Shown here: in pieces, positions 1 to 8,506 of the stretch | How positions within the stretch are numbered: position 1 is the stretch's first letter | Layout of the letters: every line of letters starts with the position of its first letter | Source: Candidatus Thioglobus plumae | GTDB taxonomy: Bacteria; Pseudomonadota; Gammaproteobacteria; PS1; Pseudothioglobaceae | Assembly (NCBI GenBank): GCA_910595815.1 | Contig: CAJVCM010000025.1 | Location: 1-9,540 of the forward strand | Length of the DNA stretch: 9,540 nt | Direction of reading: 5' to 3' | Notes under the pieces: model-generated | Told to the model about the DNA's origin: nothing | Database searches by the model: none | The model's input: the letters and a program-made list of their open reading frames with translations, nothing else | Made by a program: the position numbers and the translations under genes

Positions 1-1548
1 ATCGAAAAGATGAAAAAAACCGCTGAAGAATACTTAGGTGAAACCGTTACTGAAGCCGTTATCACAGTACCTGCTTATTTTAATGATTCACAACGCCAAG
101 CCACCAAAGATGCTGGCAAGATTGCAGGCTTAAATGTTAAGCGCATTATTAACGAGCCAACAGCAGCAGCATTAGCTTACGGTGTAGACAAATTGACTGG
201 TGATAAAACCGTTGCTGTCTACGACTTAGGTGGTGGTACATTTGACGTATCAATCATTGAGATGGAAGACATTGATGGTGAAAAACACTTTGAAGTACTA
301 TCAACCAATGGTGATACTTTCTTAGGTGGTGAAGATTTTGACCAACGCATTATTAGCTATTTGGTTGAAGAGTTTAAAAAAGACCAGGGTGTTGATTTAA
401 CCAATGACCCAATGGCACTACAACGCTTAAAAGAAGCGGCAGAAAAAGCCAAAATTGAATTATCATCATCAGAGCAAACTGAGGTTAATCTACCTTATGT
501 GACTGCTGATGCCTCTGGCCCTAAGCACCTTAATATCAAACTCACACGTGCTAAATTAGAATCACTGGTTGATGATTTATTAAAACGCACCATTGAGCCT
601 TGCAAGATTGCACTCAAAGATGCTAAACTTTCAAGTGGTGATATCGATGAAGTCATCCTTGTTGGTGGTCAAACACGTATGCCTAAGGTTGGCAAAATGG
701 TACAAGACTTCTTTGGCAAAGAGCCAAAGCGTGACGTTAACCCTGATGAAGCCGTTGCCATGGGTGCAGCCATTCAGGCGGGTGTGCTTGGTGGTGAAGT
801 TAAAGATGTGTTGTTACTTGATGTAACACCATTGTCTTTAGGTATTGAGACCATGGGTGGTGTAATGACCAAACTGATTGAGAAAAATACAACCATTCCT
901 ACTAATGCATCACAAATTTTCTCTACTGCCTCTGATAATCAAGCTGCGGTAACCGTGCATGTATTACAAGGTGAGCGTGAGATAGCCAATGCAAACAAAT
1001 CACTGGGTCAATTCAATTTAGAAGGTATTGATGCTGCACCAAAAGGTCAGCCTCAAATTGAAGTCACCTTAGATATTGATTCTGATGGTATTTTGAATGT
1101 ATCTGCCAAGGATAAAAACACCGGAAAAGAGCAGTCAATCACTATTAAAGCTTCATCAGGTTTAAGCGATGAAGAAGTAGAAAAAATGATCAAAGATGCT
1201 GAAGCACATGCAGAAGATGACAAAAAATTCCAAGAATTAGTTACCGCGCGCAACATGGCAGATTCACTCATACACTCAACCAAGCAAACGTTAGAAGAAC
1301 TAAAAGATGAAGTGTCTGAGGATGAAAAATCAGCCATTGAGGCAGCAATCAGTGAACTTGAAGAATCGATGAAAGGTGAAGACAAAGAAGCAATTGACGC
1401 CAAAGTACAAGCCTTAAGTGAAAAAGCACAACCATTGGCTGAAAAAGCACAGGCTAAGGCTAGTACAGCTGAAGGTGAGGCTGAATCAAGCGATGCTGGT
1501 GATGATGTCGTTGATGCGGACTTTGAAGAAGTAAAAGACGATAAATAA
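1..1548 (+). CDS. dnaK: Molecular chaperone DnaK (Hsp70), 5' end outside the window
   Basis: ATP-dependent cytosolic Hsp70 that binds exposed hydrophobic peptides and cycles with DnaJ and GrpE. The reading frame is open from base 1 (Ile-Glu-Lys, then Met at 10). That Met aligns with Met123 of the 638-residue E. coli protein, so it is internal and about 120 N-terminal residues are missing. The 515 residues present include the rest of the ATPase domain (DLGGGTFD near 226-249, [14 protein letters not shown] near 661-684), the interdomain linker VLLLD at 808-822, the beta-sandwich substrate-binding domain to about 1150, the helical lid to about 1440, and an acidic flexible tail ending EEVKDDK, close to the E. 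coli tail. No frameshift or missing motif is seen. A strong terminator follows 24 bp after the stop, then dnaJ. The family call is essentially certain; the promoter lies outside the window. Confidence 0.98.
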   Translation: MEKMKKTAEEYLGETVTEAVITVPAYFNDSQRQATKDAGKIAGLNVKRIINEPTAAALAYGVDKLTGDKTVAVYDLGGGTFDVSIIEMEDIDGEKHFEVLSTNGDTFLGGEDFDQRIISYLVEEFKKDQGVDLTNDPMALQRLKEAAEKAKIELSSSEQTEVNLPYVTADASGPKHLNIKLTRAKLESLVDDLLKRTIEPCKIALKDAKLSSGDIDEVILVGGQTRMPKVGKMVQDFFGKEPKRDVNPDEAVAMGAAIQAGVLGGEVKDVLLLDVTPLSLGIETMGGVMTKLIEKNTTIPTNASQIFSTASDNQAAVTVHVLQGEREIANANKSLGQFNLEGIDAAPKGQPQIEVTLDIDSDGILNVSAKDKNTGKEQSITIKASSGLSDEEVEKMIKDAEAHAEDDKKFQELVTARNMADSLIHSTKQTLEELKDEVSEDEKSAIEAAISELEESMKGEDKEAIDAKVQALSEKAQPLAEKAQAKASTAEGEAESSDAGDDVVDADFEEVKDDK

Positions 1549-1572
1549 CTTATCAGTTAATCATTAACAATT

Positions 1573-1610
1573 AACCTCCTCTAAATCGTGAGATTTGGAG
1601 GAGGTTTTTT
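1573..1610 (+). terminator. Intrinsic terminator or attenuator between dnaK and dnaJ
   Basis: Arms 1573-1587 (AACCTCCTCTAAATC) and 1592-1606 (GATTTGGAGGAGGTT) pair over 15 bp with a single G-U wobble around a GTGA loop. Six T residues follow at 1605-1610, the first two within the stem. This is a textbook rho-independent terminator. Because it lies inside the dnaK-dnaJ gap, it probably ends most dnaK transcripts and lets a fraction read through into dnaJ, giving more DnaK than DnaJ. That role is inferred. No convincing separate dnaJ promoter is visible in the 76-bp gap; a TATAAG at 1613-1618 lacks a good -35 and would leave almost no leader. Confidence 0.9.
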
Positions 1611-1624
1611 AATATAAGGCAAAC

Positions 1625-2731
1625 ATGTCACAAAGAGATTACTACGAAGTATTAGGGGTTGATAAGAGCTCAGACGCTAAGCAAATTAAAAAGGCTTACA
1701 AGCGTTTGGCGATGAAACATCACCCTGATCGTAATGTAGATAACAAAGAAGCGGCTGAAACGAAATTCAAAGAAATTCAAAAAGCTTATGCTATTTTGTC
1801 AGATGAACAAAAACGTCAAGCTTACGACCAGTTTGGCCATGCAGGTGTTGACGGTAATGCTGGTGCTGGTGGATTTGGCGGTGGTGGATTTGGTGGTGGC
1901 GGCTTTGGTGATATTTTTGGCGATATTTTTGGTGGCGGTGGCGCGGCCCAACCTGACAACCGTGGATCAGATTTGCGTTATGATCTAGAAATTGATTTAA
2001 AAGAAGCAGCCGAAGGGTCAACGGTTAAAATTCGCATCCCTAAAAATGAAGCTTGTGATACTTGTTCAGGCACAGGTGCTAAGCCAGGTACGTCGGTTAA
2101 CACTTGTGGTACTTGTGGTGGCCATGGTCAAGTGCAAATGCAACAAGGCTTCTTTGCAGTACAACGCCCTTGTCATGATTGCTCTGGCACTGGTCAAAAA
2201 ATTGAATCCCCTTGTGGCACTTGCCGTGGACAAGGTGTGGTACGCAAACAAAAAACTCTATCAGTCAAGATCCCTGCAGGTGTTGACACGGGTAACCGTA
2301 TTCGCCTAAGTGGCGAAGGTGAAGCCGGCTTACGTGGTGGACCAAGTGGTGATTTGTATGTGCAAGTGCATGTTAAAAAACACAATATTTTTCAACGAGA
2401 AGGCAATGATCTTTACTGTGAAGTACCAATTGACTTTGCCACAGCAACACTTGGCGGCTCTATCGAAGTACCGACACTCAGTAGCAAACTAAAAATCAAA
2501 GTACCAGCTGGCACGCAAACAGGCAAGTTATTCCGATTACGTGGTAAAGGCATTATTGGACTTCGAAACAGTGGTGTAGGCGACCTTTTGTGCCAAGTAA
2601 AAATAGAAACCCCTGTTAATCTAAATAAAAAACAACAACAATTACTTAAAGAGTTTTCTGAATCCTGCGGTAAGAAACAACACCCCGAGTCCGACTCCTT
2701 TTTTGGTAAAATGAAATCATTCTTTGAATAA
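1625..2731 (+). CDS. dnaJ: Co-chaperone DnaJ (Hsp40, class I), complete
   Basis: Cytosolic J-protein that delivers unfolded clients to DnaK and stimulates its ATPase. The 368 residues show the full class I layout. The J domain (about 1-70) carries HPD at 33-35. A Gly/Phe-rich linker (about 72-110) contains DIFGDIFGG. The zinc domain holds four CxxCxGxG repeats at 144-151, 161-168, 183-190 and 197-204, followed by two substrate-binding beta domains and a C-terminal dimerisation segment. Length is close to the E. coli protein (376). The ATG at 1625 begins [12 protein letters not shown], exactly where J domains start, with a modest AAGG ribosome site at 1616-1619, five bases upstream. A GGAGGAGG tract at 1597-1604 is too far away and is buried in the terminator stem. 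It follows dnaK, its functional partner, and precedes eno by 17 bp. All zinc ligands and the HPD motif are intact. Confidence 0.98.
   Translation: MSQRDYYEVLGVDKSSDAKQIKKAYKRLAMKHHPDRNVDNKEAAETKFKEIQKAYAILSDEQKRQAYDQFGHAGVDGNAGAGGFGGGGFGGGGFGDIFGDIFGGGGAAQPDNRGSDLRYDLEIDLKEAAEGSTVKIRIPKNEACDTCSGTGAKPGTSVNTCGTCGGHGQVQMQQGFFAVQRPCHDCSGTGQKIESPCGTCRGQGVVRKQKTLSVKIPAGVDTGNRIRLSGEGEAGLRGGPSGDLYVQVHVKKHNIFQREGNDLYCEVPIDFATATLGGSIEVPTLSSKLKIKVPAGTQTGKLFRLRGKGIIGLRNSGVGDLLCQVKIETPVNLNKKQQQLLKEFSESCGKKQHPESDSFFGKMKSFFE
1871..1930 (+). repeat. Short tandem repeats encoding the DnaJ Gly/Phe linker
   Basis: Two near-identical 15-bp units (1871-1885 and 1886-1900) encode GFGGG twice and run into a partial third. 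They are followed by two 12-bp units (1907-1918 and 1919-1930) that encode GDIF twice and differ only at one third-codon position. All units are multiples of three, so a gain or loss would change linker length without breaking the frame. DIF repeats in this linker are known in DnaJ, so this is a normal part of the gene. Confidence 0.8.
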
Positions 2732-2745
2732 TTAAACGAGACTAA

Positions 2746-4050
<1,305 letters not shown>

Positions 4051-4063
4051 CGCTTACAATTTA

Positions 4064-5314
4064 TTGGAAACACTATCGACCTTTTGGCTAGGTACTATCC
4101 TTTTAGGATTAATCCTAGCTTCTGCTTTTTTCTCTAGCAGCGAAACCTCAATGATGGCGATCAATCGTTATCGTCTAAAAGCGCTGAGTAATAAAAATAA
4201 CACGCAAGCCAAACGCACCGAAAAACTGCTGGGTGATCTTGATCATCTGATTGGTACCATTTTATTGGGCAACAATTTTGTTAATATCTTTGCCTCATCT
4301 ATTGCCACCATATTAGCTATTAAACTTTGGGGCGAGTCTTCGATCGTCTATGCATCAATACTACTAACTTTTGTAATTTTAATTTTTGCAGAAACCACAC
4401 CTAAAACCTTTGCTGCTAAAAATCCAGAAAAAATAGCGCTGCCCGCTTCAATCATCATTAGTGGTTTAATTACACTTTTCAAGCCTTTCGTTTGGCTAAT
4501 TGCAAAAATATCGAGTTTGATTCTAAAACTACTCGGCGTTAAAAACGAAGTTCAAACCAATAGTGTGAGTTCAGAAGAGCTTAAAATGGTGGTCAACGAT
4601 GCCAAGCCAATTATCGCCTCTAATTATCAAAAAATGCTGCTCAATATTATTGACTTAGAAAAGGTTAAAGTAGAGGATATTATGATCCCTCGCCACGAAC
4701 TTATTAGTGTTGATATTAATAATCATGATGATATTTTGTCACAATTAGAGCGTATCCAACACACACGACTGTTAACCTTTGACGGCTCGCCTGACAACAT
4801 TACTGGTGTACTACATATGCGTGATGTGGTTAACCTATACGCCAAAGGTGAGTTCAGCATAGAAGCAACGTTACAATTAGTTCGTAAGCCTTATTTTGTA
4901 CCAGAAGGCACTTCTTTAGCGCATCAATTGGCGCACTTCCAAACACAAAAAAGGCGTCTTGGTCTAGTGGTTGATGAGTATGGAGAAGTGAGAGGTTTGG
5001 TGGTTTTAGAAGATATTTTAGAAGAGATTGTTGGTCAATTTACTTCCAATCAAAATGAAACCATTGACGAGGTAATTCAACAAAAAGATGGGAGCTATTT
5101 AATCGACCCCAGGATTAGTATTCGCGAGCTCAACACTTTATTAAAAATCAACCTAACGGTTGCTAAAGCAAAAACACTCAATGGGCTTATTTTAGAAACT
5201 CTGCAAAGCATCCCTAAGCGAGATATTAGCTTCAAAGTAGATAATGTATTAATTGAAATTATGCAGATTTCAGACCAAACTATTAAATTGGTCAAGTTGA
5301 CAAAATTAGATTAA
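4064..5314 (+). CDS. yfjD: CNNM/CorC-family membrane protein with CBS pair (YfjD/CorB-like)
   Basis: Inner-membrane protein of the CNNM (DUF21) plus CBS plus CorC/HlyC family, tied to Mg2+ or Co2+ transport or efflux in several bacteria; the exact substrate here is unknown. The 416 residues (E. coli YfjD 428) resemble YfjD along their length. DUF21 contains membrane segments at about 8-27, 62-86, 92-110 and 125-150, with the signatures FFSSSETSMMAINRYRLK, LIGTILLGNNFVNI and FAETTPKTFAAKNPEKIA. CBS domains lie at about 204-262 and 273-328 (VVDEYGEVRGLVVLEDILEE), and a CorC/HlyC domain at about 335-414. The start is TTG at 4064: no ATG exists between the in-frame stop at 4043 and this codon, and the next ATG would cut off the first membrane segment. 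No clear ribosome site is visible. It follows eno by 34 bp and its last 9 bp overlap the end of psd on the other strand. CorB is the alternative name used in Salmonella. Confidence 0.9.
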   Translation: METLSTFWLGTILLGLILASAFFSSSETSMMAINRYRLKALSNKNNTQAKRTEKLLGDLDHLIGTILLGNNFVNIFASSIATILAIKLWGESSIVYASILLTFVILIFAETTPKTFAAKNPEKIALPASIIISGLITLFKPFVWLIAKISSLILKLLGVKNEVQTNSVSSEELKMVVNDAKPIIASNYQKMLLNIIDLEKVKVEDIMIPRHELISVDINNHDDILSQLERIQHTRLLTFDGSPDNITGVLHMRDVVNLYAKGEFSIEATLQLVRKPYFVPEGTSLAHQLAHFQTQKRRLGLVVDEYGEVRGLVVLEDILEEIVGQFTSNQNETIDEVIQQKDGSYLIDPRISIRELNTLLKINLTVAKAKTLNGLILETLQSIPKRDISFKVDNVLIEIMQISDQTIKLVKLTKLD

Positions 5315-6118
5315 CGCTTGCCCCATTCGAACCACTTCTAATTCGCTCAAATTAAACGGGTTGTCTTGATTAGGCGATAGCATAATAATGGTTGAACCCA
5401 TATTAAATCGACCCATTTCTTCCCCTTTTTTAAGCTGGATATTTTGGTCTTGGTAATCAAAATGCTGCACTTGTTTTTTATAAGGTGGGTTGATTTGACC
5501 ATGCCATACGGTTTGCATAGAGCCTACAAAAATAGCACCAACTAAGACAAAGGTGCAAAGGCCAAATTCAGTTTCGAAATAACACACCACTCGCTCATTG
5601 CGAGCAAACAGATTGTCAACATTTTGCGCCGTTTGTTGATTGACTGAAAATAGATCGCCTGGGATATAATCCATTGAAACCAACTTGCCATCATAAGGCA
5701 TATGAATACGATGATAATCTTTAGGTGATAGGTAAATCGTGGTGAAAAAACCATCGGAAAATTCAGCTGATCTTGGATCATTTCCCAACAATTGTTCAAC
5801 GCTGTAATCACGGCCTTTTGCTTGCAAAATTTTCGTGTTGTTGATTATCCCTACTTGAGAAACTGCACCATCTACCGGACAAATAATGGCACTGTCAGCG
5901 ATGGGCCTAGCATTGGGTTTGAGTGATCGGGTAAAAAAATCATTAAAGTGTGTGTAATCTTCTACCTGTTCACGATTTGCCTCAGACAAATCAACTTTAT
6001 AGGATTTAACAAACCAGTGAGTAAAGGTATTTTTCAGCCAAGTATTTTCAATTCTAGCAAAGCGGAACATCAGTTTCGACAACAAATGTTGTGGTAATAA
6101 GTATTGCAGCCAAACCAT
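5306..6118 (-). CDS. psd: Phosphatidylserine decarboxylase proenzyme
   Basis: Membrane-associated enzyme that decarboxylates phosphatidylserine to phosphatidylethanolamine, using a pyruvoyl group made by self-cleavage. The 270 residues contain the catalytic triad: Asp83 (CPVDGAVS), His139 (in DYHRIHMP) and Ser242 in FNMGSTIIML. Cleavage between Gly241 and Ser242 would give a beta chain of 241 residues and an alpha chain of 29. The motif here is MGST rather than the E. coli LGST, a conservative change that keeps the Gly-Ser bond. It is shorter than E. coli Psd (322), with a short C-terminus. The ATG (6118-6116) shares its A with the last base of the proS stop (TAATG), so translational coupling is likely and no strong ribosome site is needed. 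Its end overlaps the yfjD-like gene tail-to-tail by 9 bp. Confidence 0.97.
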   Translation of the reverse strand: MVWLQYLLPQHLLSKLMFRFARIENTWLKNTFTHWFVKSYKVDLSEANREQVEDYTHFNDFFTRSLKPNARPIADSAIICPVDGAVSQVGIINNTKILQAKGRDYSVEQLLGNDPRSAEFSDGFFTTIYLSPKDYHRIHMPYDGKLVSMDYIPGDLFSVNQQTAQNVDNLFARNERVVCYFETEFGLCTFVLVGAIFVGSMQTVWHGQINPPYKKQVQHFDYQDQNIQLKKGEEMGRFNMGSTIIMLSPNQDNPFNLSELEVVRMGQALI

Positions 6119-6120
6119 TA
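6116..6120 (-). other. TAATG stop-start junction of proS and psd
   Basis: Read on the minus strand, the proS stop TAA (6120-6118) and the psd start ATG (6118-6116) share one A. Such one-base overlaps usually mean that ribosomes finishing the first gene re-initiate on the second, which ties Psd output to ProS. Only a weak AGAG stands upstream of the psd start. Confidence 0.85.
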
Positions 6121-7800
6121 ACTAACTCTAGCTTGAATGAAAGACAAAGCCTCTTCAAACCTAACTTCAATTTTATCTGCGTTATTTCTAGCTTTATACT
6201 CAACATTGCCATTATCAGCGTGAGTATCACTCAGCACCATTCGATGTGGAATACCTAAAAGCTCGCTATCAGCAAACATAATGCCGGCACGCTCTTTACG
6301 ATCATCAAGTAACACTTCAATGCCCGCCTCCAAACACTGCTGATATAAGTCATCAGCTAAGGCTTTAACGCGGGTAGATTTGTTGTAATTAATAGGCACA
6401 ATCACGACTTGAAACGGCGCAATACTTGCTGGAAAGATAATGCCCCGATCATCATAATTTTGCTCAATCGCAGCGGCAATCACGCGTGTTACGCCAATAC
6501 CATAACAACCCATCGTAGTCGTAACCGCCTTGCCACTCTCACCAATAACATTAGCCTTCATAGCCTCAGAATATTTAGTGCCGAGTTGGAAGATATGCCC
6601 CACTTCAATACCACGCTTAATCACCAGCTTGCCTTTACCATCTGGTGATGCATCGCCTTCTACCGCATTACGCAAATCGGCTTCAATGAATTTAACATCT
6701 TGCCAATTGGCGCCAGTTAAGTGATGATCCCACTCATTGGCACCACAGACAAAATCACACAGTACGGCGGCAGAATAATCTACGATTAAATCAATGCTTA
6801 GACCCTTAATACCGATAAAACCTTTCTTCAAATCAAGAGATTTAATCTCATCATCACTTGCCAATTCAAATTCACCGAATAAATTATGCGCTTTAATTTC
6901 ATTAAGCTCATGGTCGCCACGAAGAGCCAGTGCTTTAAAACCATTCTCAGTTTTAATAATCAAGGTTTTAATGCATTCAGATTGGTCAATATTTAAAAAA
7001 TCAGCCACCGCTTCAATACTGGTTTTCTTCTTGGTCAGTACCTGCGCTTCGGTTGTCTGTGCTTGACAAGTTACCTCTTGTTTGGAAAAGGTTACTTTTT
7101 CAATATTGGCCGCATAGTCTGATTCATCTGAAAAACAAATTGCATCTTCACCACTGTCTGCCAACACATGAAACTCATGAGAGCTATCACCACCAATCGA
7201 GCCAGAATCTGCCAATACAGGCCGATAATCCAAACCTAGACGGTCAAAGATATTGCAGTAAGTTTGATGCATTAATTCATAGGTCTGCTGCAAAGAGTCT
7301 TGGTCCAGATGGAACGAATAAGAATCTTTCATGATAAACTCACGAGAGCGCATTACCCCAAAACGCGGGCGTATTTCATCTCGAAATTTAGTCTGAATTT
7401 GATAAAAATTCATCGGTAATTGCTTGTAACTACGTAAATACTGAGCAGCCAAAGTGGTGATCACCTCTTCATGCGTGGGCCCCATGCAAAAATCACGACC
7501 ATGTCGATCTTTAAAACGCAACAGTTCAGGGCCATATTGATCCCAACGCCCAGAGGCTTGCCAAAGTTCAGCGGGTTGAGAAACCGGCATCAAAACCTCT
7601 TGCGCTCCGGCTTTATCCATCTCTTGTCGAATAATCGCTTCCACTTTTTTCAGCACTCTAACACCCATCGGCAAATATGAGTACAAGCCAGAAGCCAATT
7701 TTGAAATTAACCCTGCACGAATCATTAATTGATGAGAAATCACTTGAGCATCATTCGGTGCTTCTTTTTGAGTCGGAATTAAAAGGTTGGTGGTTTTCAT
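6118..7800 (-). CDS. proS: Prolyl-tRNA synthetase, bacterial type with editing insertion
   Basis: Class II aminoacyl-tRNA synthetase that attaches proline to tRNA(Pro) in the cytosol and hydrolyses mischarged Ala-tRNA(Pro). The 560 residues (E. coli 572) hold the N-terminal catalytic block, the proline-binding Thr109-His110-Glu111 loop (CMGPTHEEV), motif 2 with Arg140 and Glu142 ([13 protein letters not shown]) and motif 3 GCYGIGVTR at 431-439. The editing insertion spans about 224-407 between motifs 2 and 3; its Lys278 (SECIKTLI) seems to match the conserved editing-site lysine of E. coli ProRS. An anticodon-binding domain covers about 463-555. The ATG at 7800 gives [15 protein letters not shown], the standard start. 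No ribosome site is evident in the bases before it. It is transcribed divergently from the M50 protease gene across a 68-bp gap and heads a two-gene unit with psd. Confidence 0.98.
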   Translation of the reverse strand: MKTTNLLIPTQKEAPNDAQVISHQLMIRAGLISKLASGLYSYLPMGVRVLKKVEAIIRQEMDKAGAQEVLMPVSQPAELWQASGRWDQYGPELLRFKDRHGRDFCMGPTHEEVITTLAAQYLRSYKQLPMNFYQIQTKFRDEIRPRFGVMRSREFIMKDSYSFHLDQDSLQQTYELMHQTYCNIFDRLGLDYRPVLADSGSIGGDSSHEFHVLADSGEDAICFSDESDYAANIEKVTFSKQEVTCQAQTTEAQVLTKKKTSIEAVADFLNIDQSECIKTLIIKTENGFKALALRGDHELNEIKAHNLFGEFELASDDEIKSLDLKKGFIGIKGLSIDLIVDYSAAVLCDFVCGANEWDHHLTGANWQDVKFIEADLRNAVEGDASPDGKGKLVIKRGIEVGHIFQLGTKYSEAMKANVIGESGKAVTTTMGCYGIGVTRVIAAAIEQNYDDRGIIFPASIAPFQVVIVPINYNKSTRVKALADDLYQQCLEAGIEVLLDDRKERAGIMFADSELLGIPHRMVLSDTHADNGNVEYKARNNADKIEVRFEEALSFIQARVS

Positions 7801-7830
7801 ATAAAATGAAGGTAGATTTTTAAATAATTA

Positions 7831-7860
7831 TTCTGATTTTACCCGAGACCCTTGTATAAA
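7831..7860 (+). promoter_or_regulatory. Candidate promoter for the M50 protease gene, probably leaderless
   Basis: TATAAA at 7855-7860, preceded by TG, is a good -10 match. A poor -35 (TTCTGA, 7831-7836) stands 18 bp upstream. The ATG at 7869 starts only eight bases after the -10, so transcription from here would begin within a base or two of the start codon. No Shine-Dalgarno sequence is present before that ATG, which agrees with a leaderless message. An alternative promoter inside the start of proS cannot be excluded. Confidence 0.4.
7836..7841 (-). promoter_or_regulatory. Candidate -10 box for the proS-psd unit
   Basis: Read on the minus strand, TAAAAT (five of six matches to TATAAT) lies about 35 bases before the proS ATG and would give a leader of roughly 28 bases. 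No good -35 is present at 16-18 bp spacing, so this is only a suggestion from an AT-rich gap. It is the more credible of several AT-rich options there. Confidence 0.3.
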
Positions 7861-7868
7861 TAACGATT

Positions 7869-8498
7869 ATGATTGACATTCAAACTTTATTAATTTGGGT
7901 AATTCCAGTACTGTTTGCCATTACCGTACATGAAACTGCACACGGCTGGGTGGCGAGCAAACTTGGCGATCATACGGCAAGAATGATGGGTCGTTTAACC
8001 CTTAACCCTATCAAGCATATTGATCCAGTTGGCACTATCTTAGTGCCTGCTTTTTTATATTTCACTTCTGGCTTTGTTTTTGGATGGGCAAAGCCTGTCC
8101 CCGTTAACTTTAACGCACTTAGATCACCCAAGCAAGACATGCTTTGGGTGGCTATCGCAGGTCCTGTTTCTAACTTTATGATGGCTGGCTTGTGGTTAGT
8201 TATTATCTTGGCGGGCTTTAACATCAACTCTCAATTTTTGATTGACATGGCGCAAGTTGGTGTTCAAATTAATTTAGTGTTGGCTGTTTTAAACTTGCTA
8301 CCACTACCACCACTTGATGGAGGCCGTGTAGTTAGTTCTTTACTGCCAGGCAGATTGGCTTATCAGTACGACCAATTAGAACCTTACGGCTTGTATATTT
8401 TATTAGGCTTGTTGTTTTTAGGTGTGTTTCAATCGATTGTCTTTCCGATTGTAAAACTAATCCAAACCTTTATGTTTGGCTTGGCTGGACTTATTTAA
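7869..8498 (+). CDS. Site-2 protease family (M50) membrane metalloprotease
   Basis: Short, PDZ-less member of the site-2 protease family (YwhC-like group), a zinc enzyme whose active site lies within the membrane; substrates are unknown. The 209 residues show the zinc motif HETAH at 21-25 inside the first hydrophobic segment, the conserved [16 protein letters not shown] stretch near 41-56, a membrane segment with [12 protein letters not shown] around 95-106, and [11 protein letters not shown] with the third zinc ligand Asp150. A final hydrophobic segment lies at about 173-205. All catalytic residues are present. The ATG at 7869 is the only ATG start that keeps the zinc motif: the frame stops at 7857-7859 and the next methionines come after HETAH. 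It is divergent from proS and overlaps gatB tail-to-tail by 8 bp. It is not RseP, which is longer and carries PDZ domains. Confidence 0.93.
   Translation: MIDIQTLLIWVIPVLFAITVHETAHGWVASKLGDHTARMMGRLTLNPIKHIDPVGTILVPAFLYFTSGFVFGWAKPVPVNFNALRSPKQDMLWVAIAGPVSNFMMAGLWLVIILAGFNINSQFLIDMAQVGVQINLVLAVLNLLPLPPLDGGRVVSSLLPGRLAYQYDQLEPYGLYILLGLLFLGVFQSIVFPIVKLIQTFMFGLAGLI
8451..8479 (-). terminator. Weak candidate terminator for gatB
   Basis: On the minus strand, CCAAAC and GTTTGG (8479-8474 and 8467-8462) form a perfect 6-bp stem with a 6-base loop. It is followed after one A by the T-rich TTAGTTTT. It lies 12 bases past the gatB stop, inside the opposing M50 gene. The stem is short, so termination here is only possible. 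Confidence 0.3.
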
Positions 8499-8506
8499 GT
8501 TTAGCC
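8483..8506 (+). terminator. Hairpin over the convergent M50/gatB stop codons
   Basis: On the plus strand, bases 8483-8492 pair with 8497-8506 over 10 bp, including two G-U wobbles, around an ATTT loop. The M50 stop (8496-8498) and the complement of the gatB stop (8491-8493) both sit in the hairpin top. No T-run follows, so it is not a classic terminator; it may stabilise or end the M50 message. On the minus strand the wobbles become A-C mismatches and the stem is broken. Confidence 0.35.

Noticed and set aside
10..12. ATG at base 10 as the dnaK start
   Set aside because: The frame is open upstream to base 1 and this Met aligns with an internal Met (123) of E. coli DnaK; starting here would remove the front of the ATPase domain.
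1053..1403. 116-codon open frame on the minus strand, rich in serine
   Set aside because: It lies antisense to the DnaK substrate-binding and lid coding sequence. The serine richness comes from reversed GAA/GAT/TCA-type codons, there is no ribosome site, and the plus-strand frame is clearly DnaK.
1597..1624. RNA thermometer controlling dnaJ through a hidden Shine-Dalgarno sequence
   Set aside because: The purine tract is 20 bases from the ATG, too far for normal initiation, and the nearer AAGG site is outside the stem. The stem plus T-run is better explained as a terminator.
2046..2309. 87-codon plus-strand frame inside dnaJ
   Set aside because: It is a shifted frame through the zinc-finger repeats, with low-complexity Val/Leu content and no ribosome site; dnaJ explains the sequence.
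5273..5301. Inverted repeats (GACCAA/TTGGTC and GTCAA/TTGAC) near the yfjD-psd junction as terminators
   Set aside because: The first stem is only 6 bp with a 9-base loop, the second leaves a one-base loop, and no T-run follows on either strand.
6409..7334. Several plus-strand frames of 64-93 codons across proS
   Set aside because: They are antisense shadows of a fully conserved prolyl-tRNA synthetase; none has a recognisable motif or ribosome site.
7869..8498. M50 protein as RseP
   Set aside because: At 209 residues with no PDZ domain it belongs to the short YwhC-like group; RseP is roughly twice as long.
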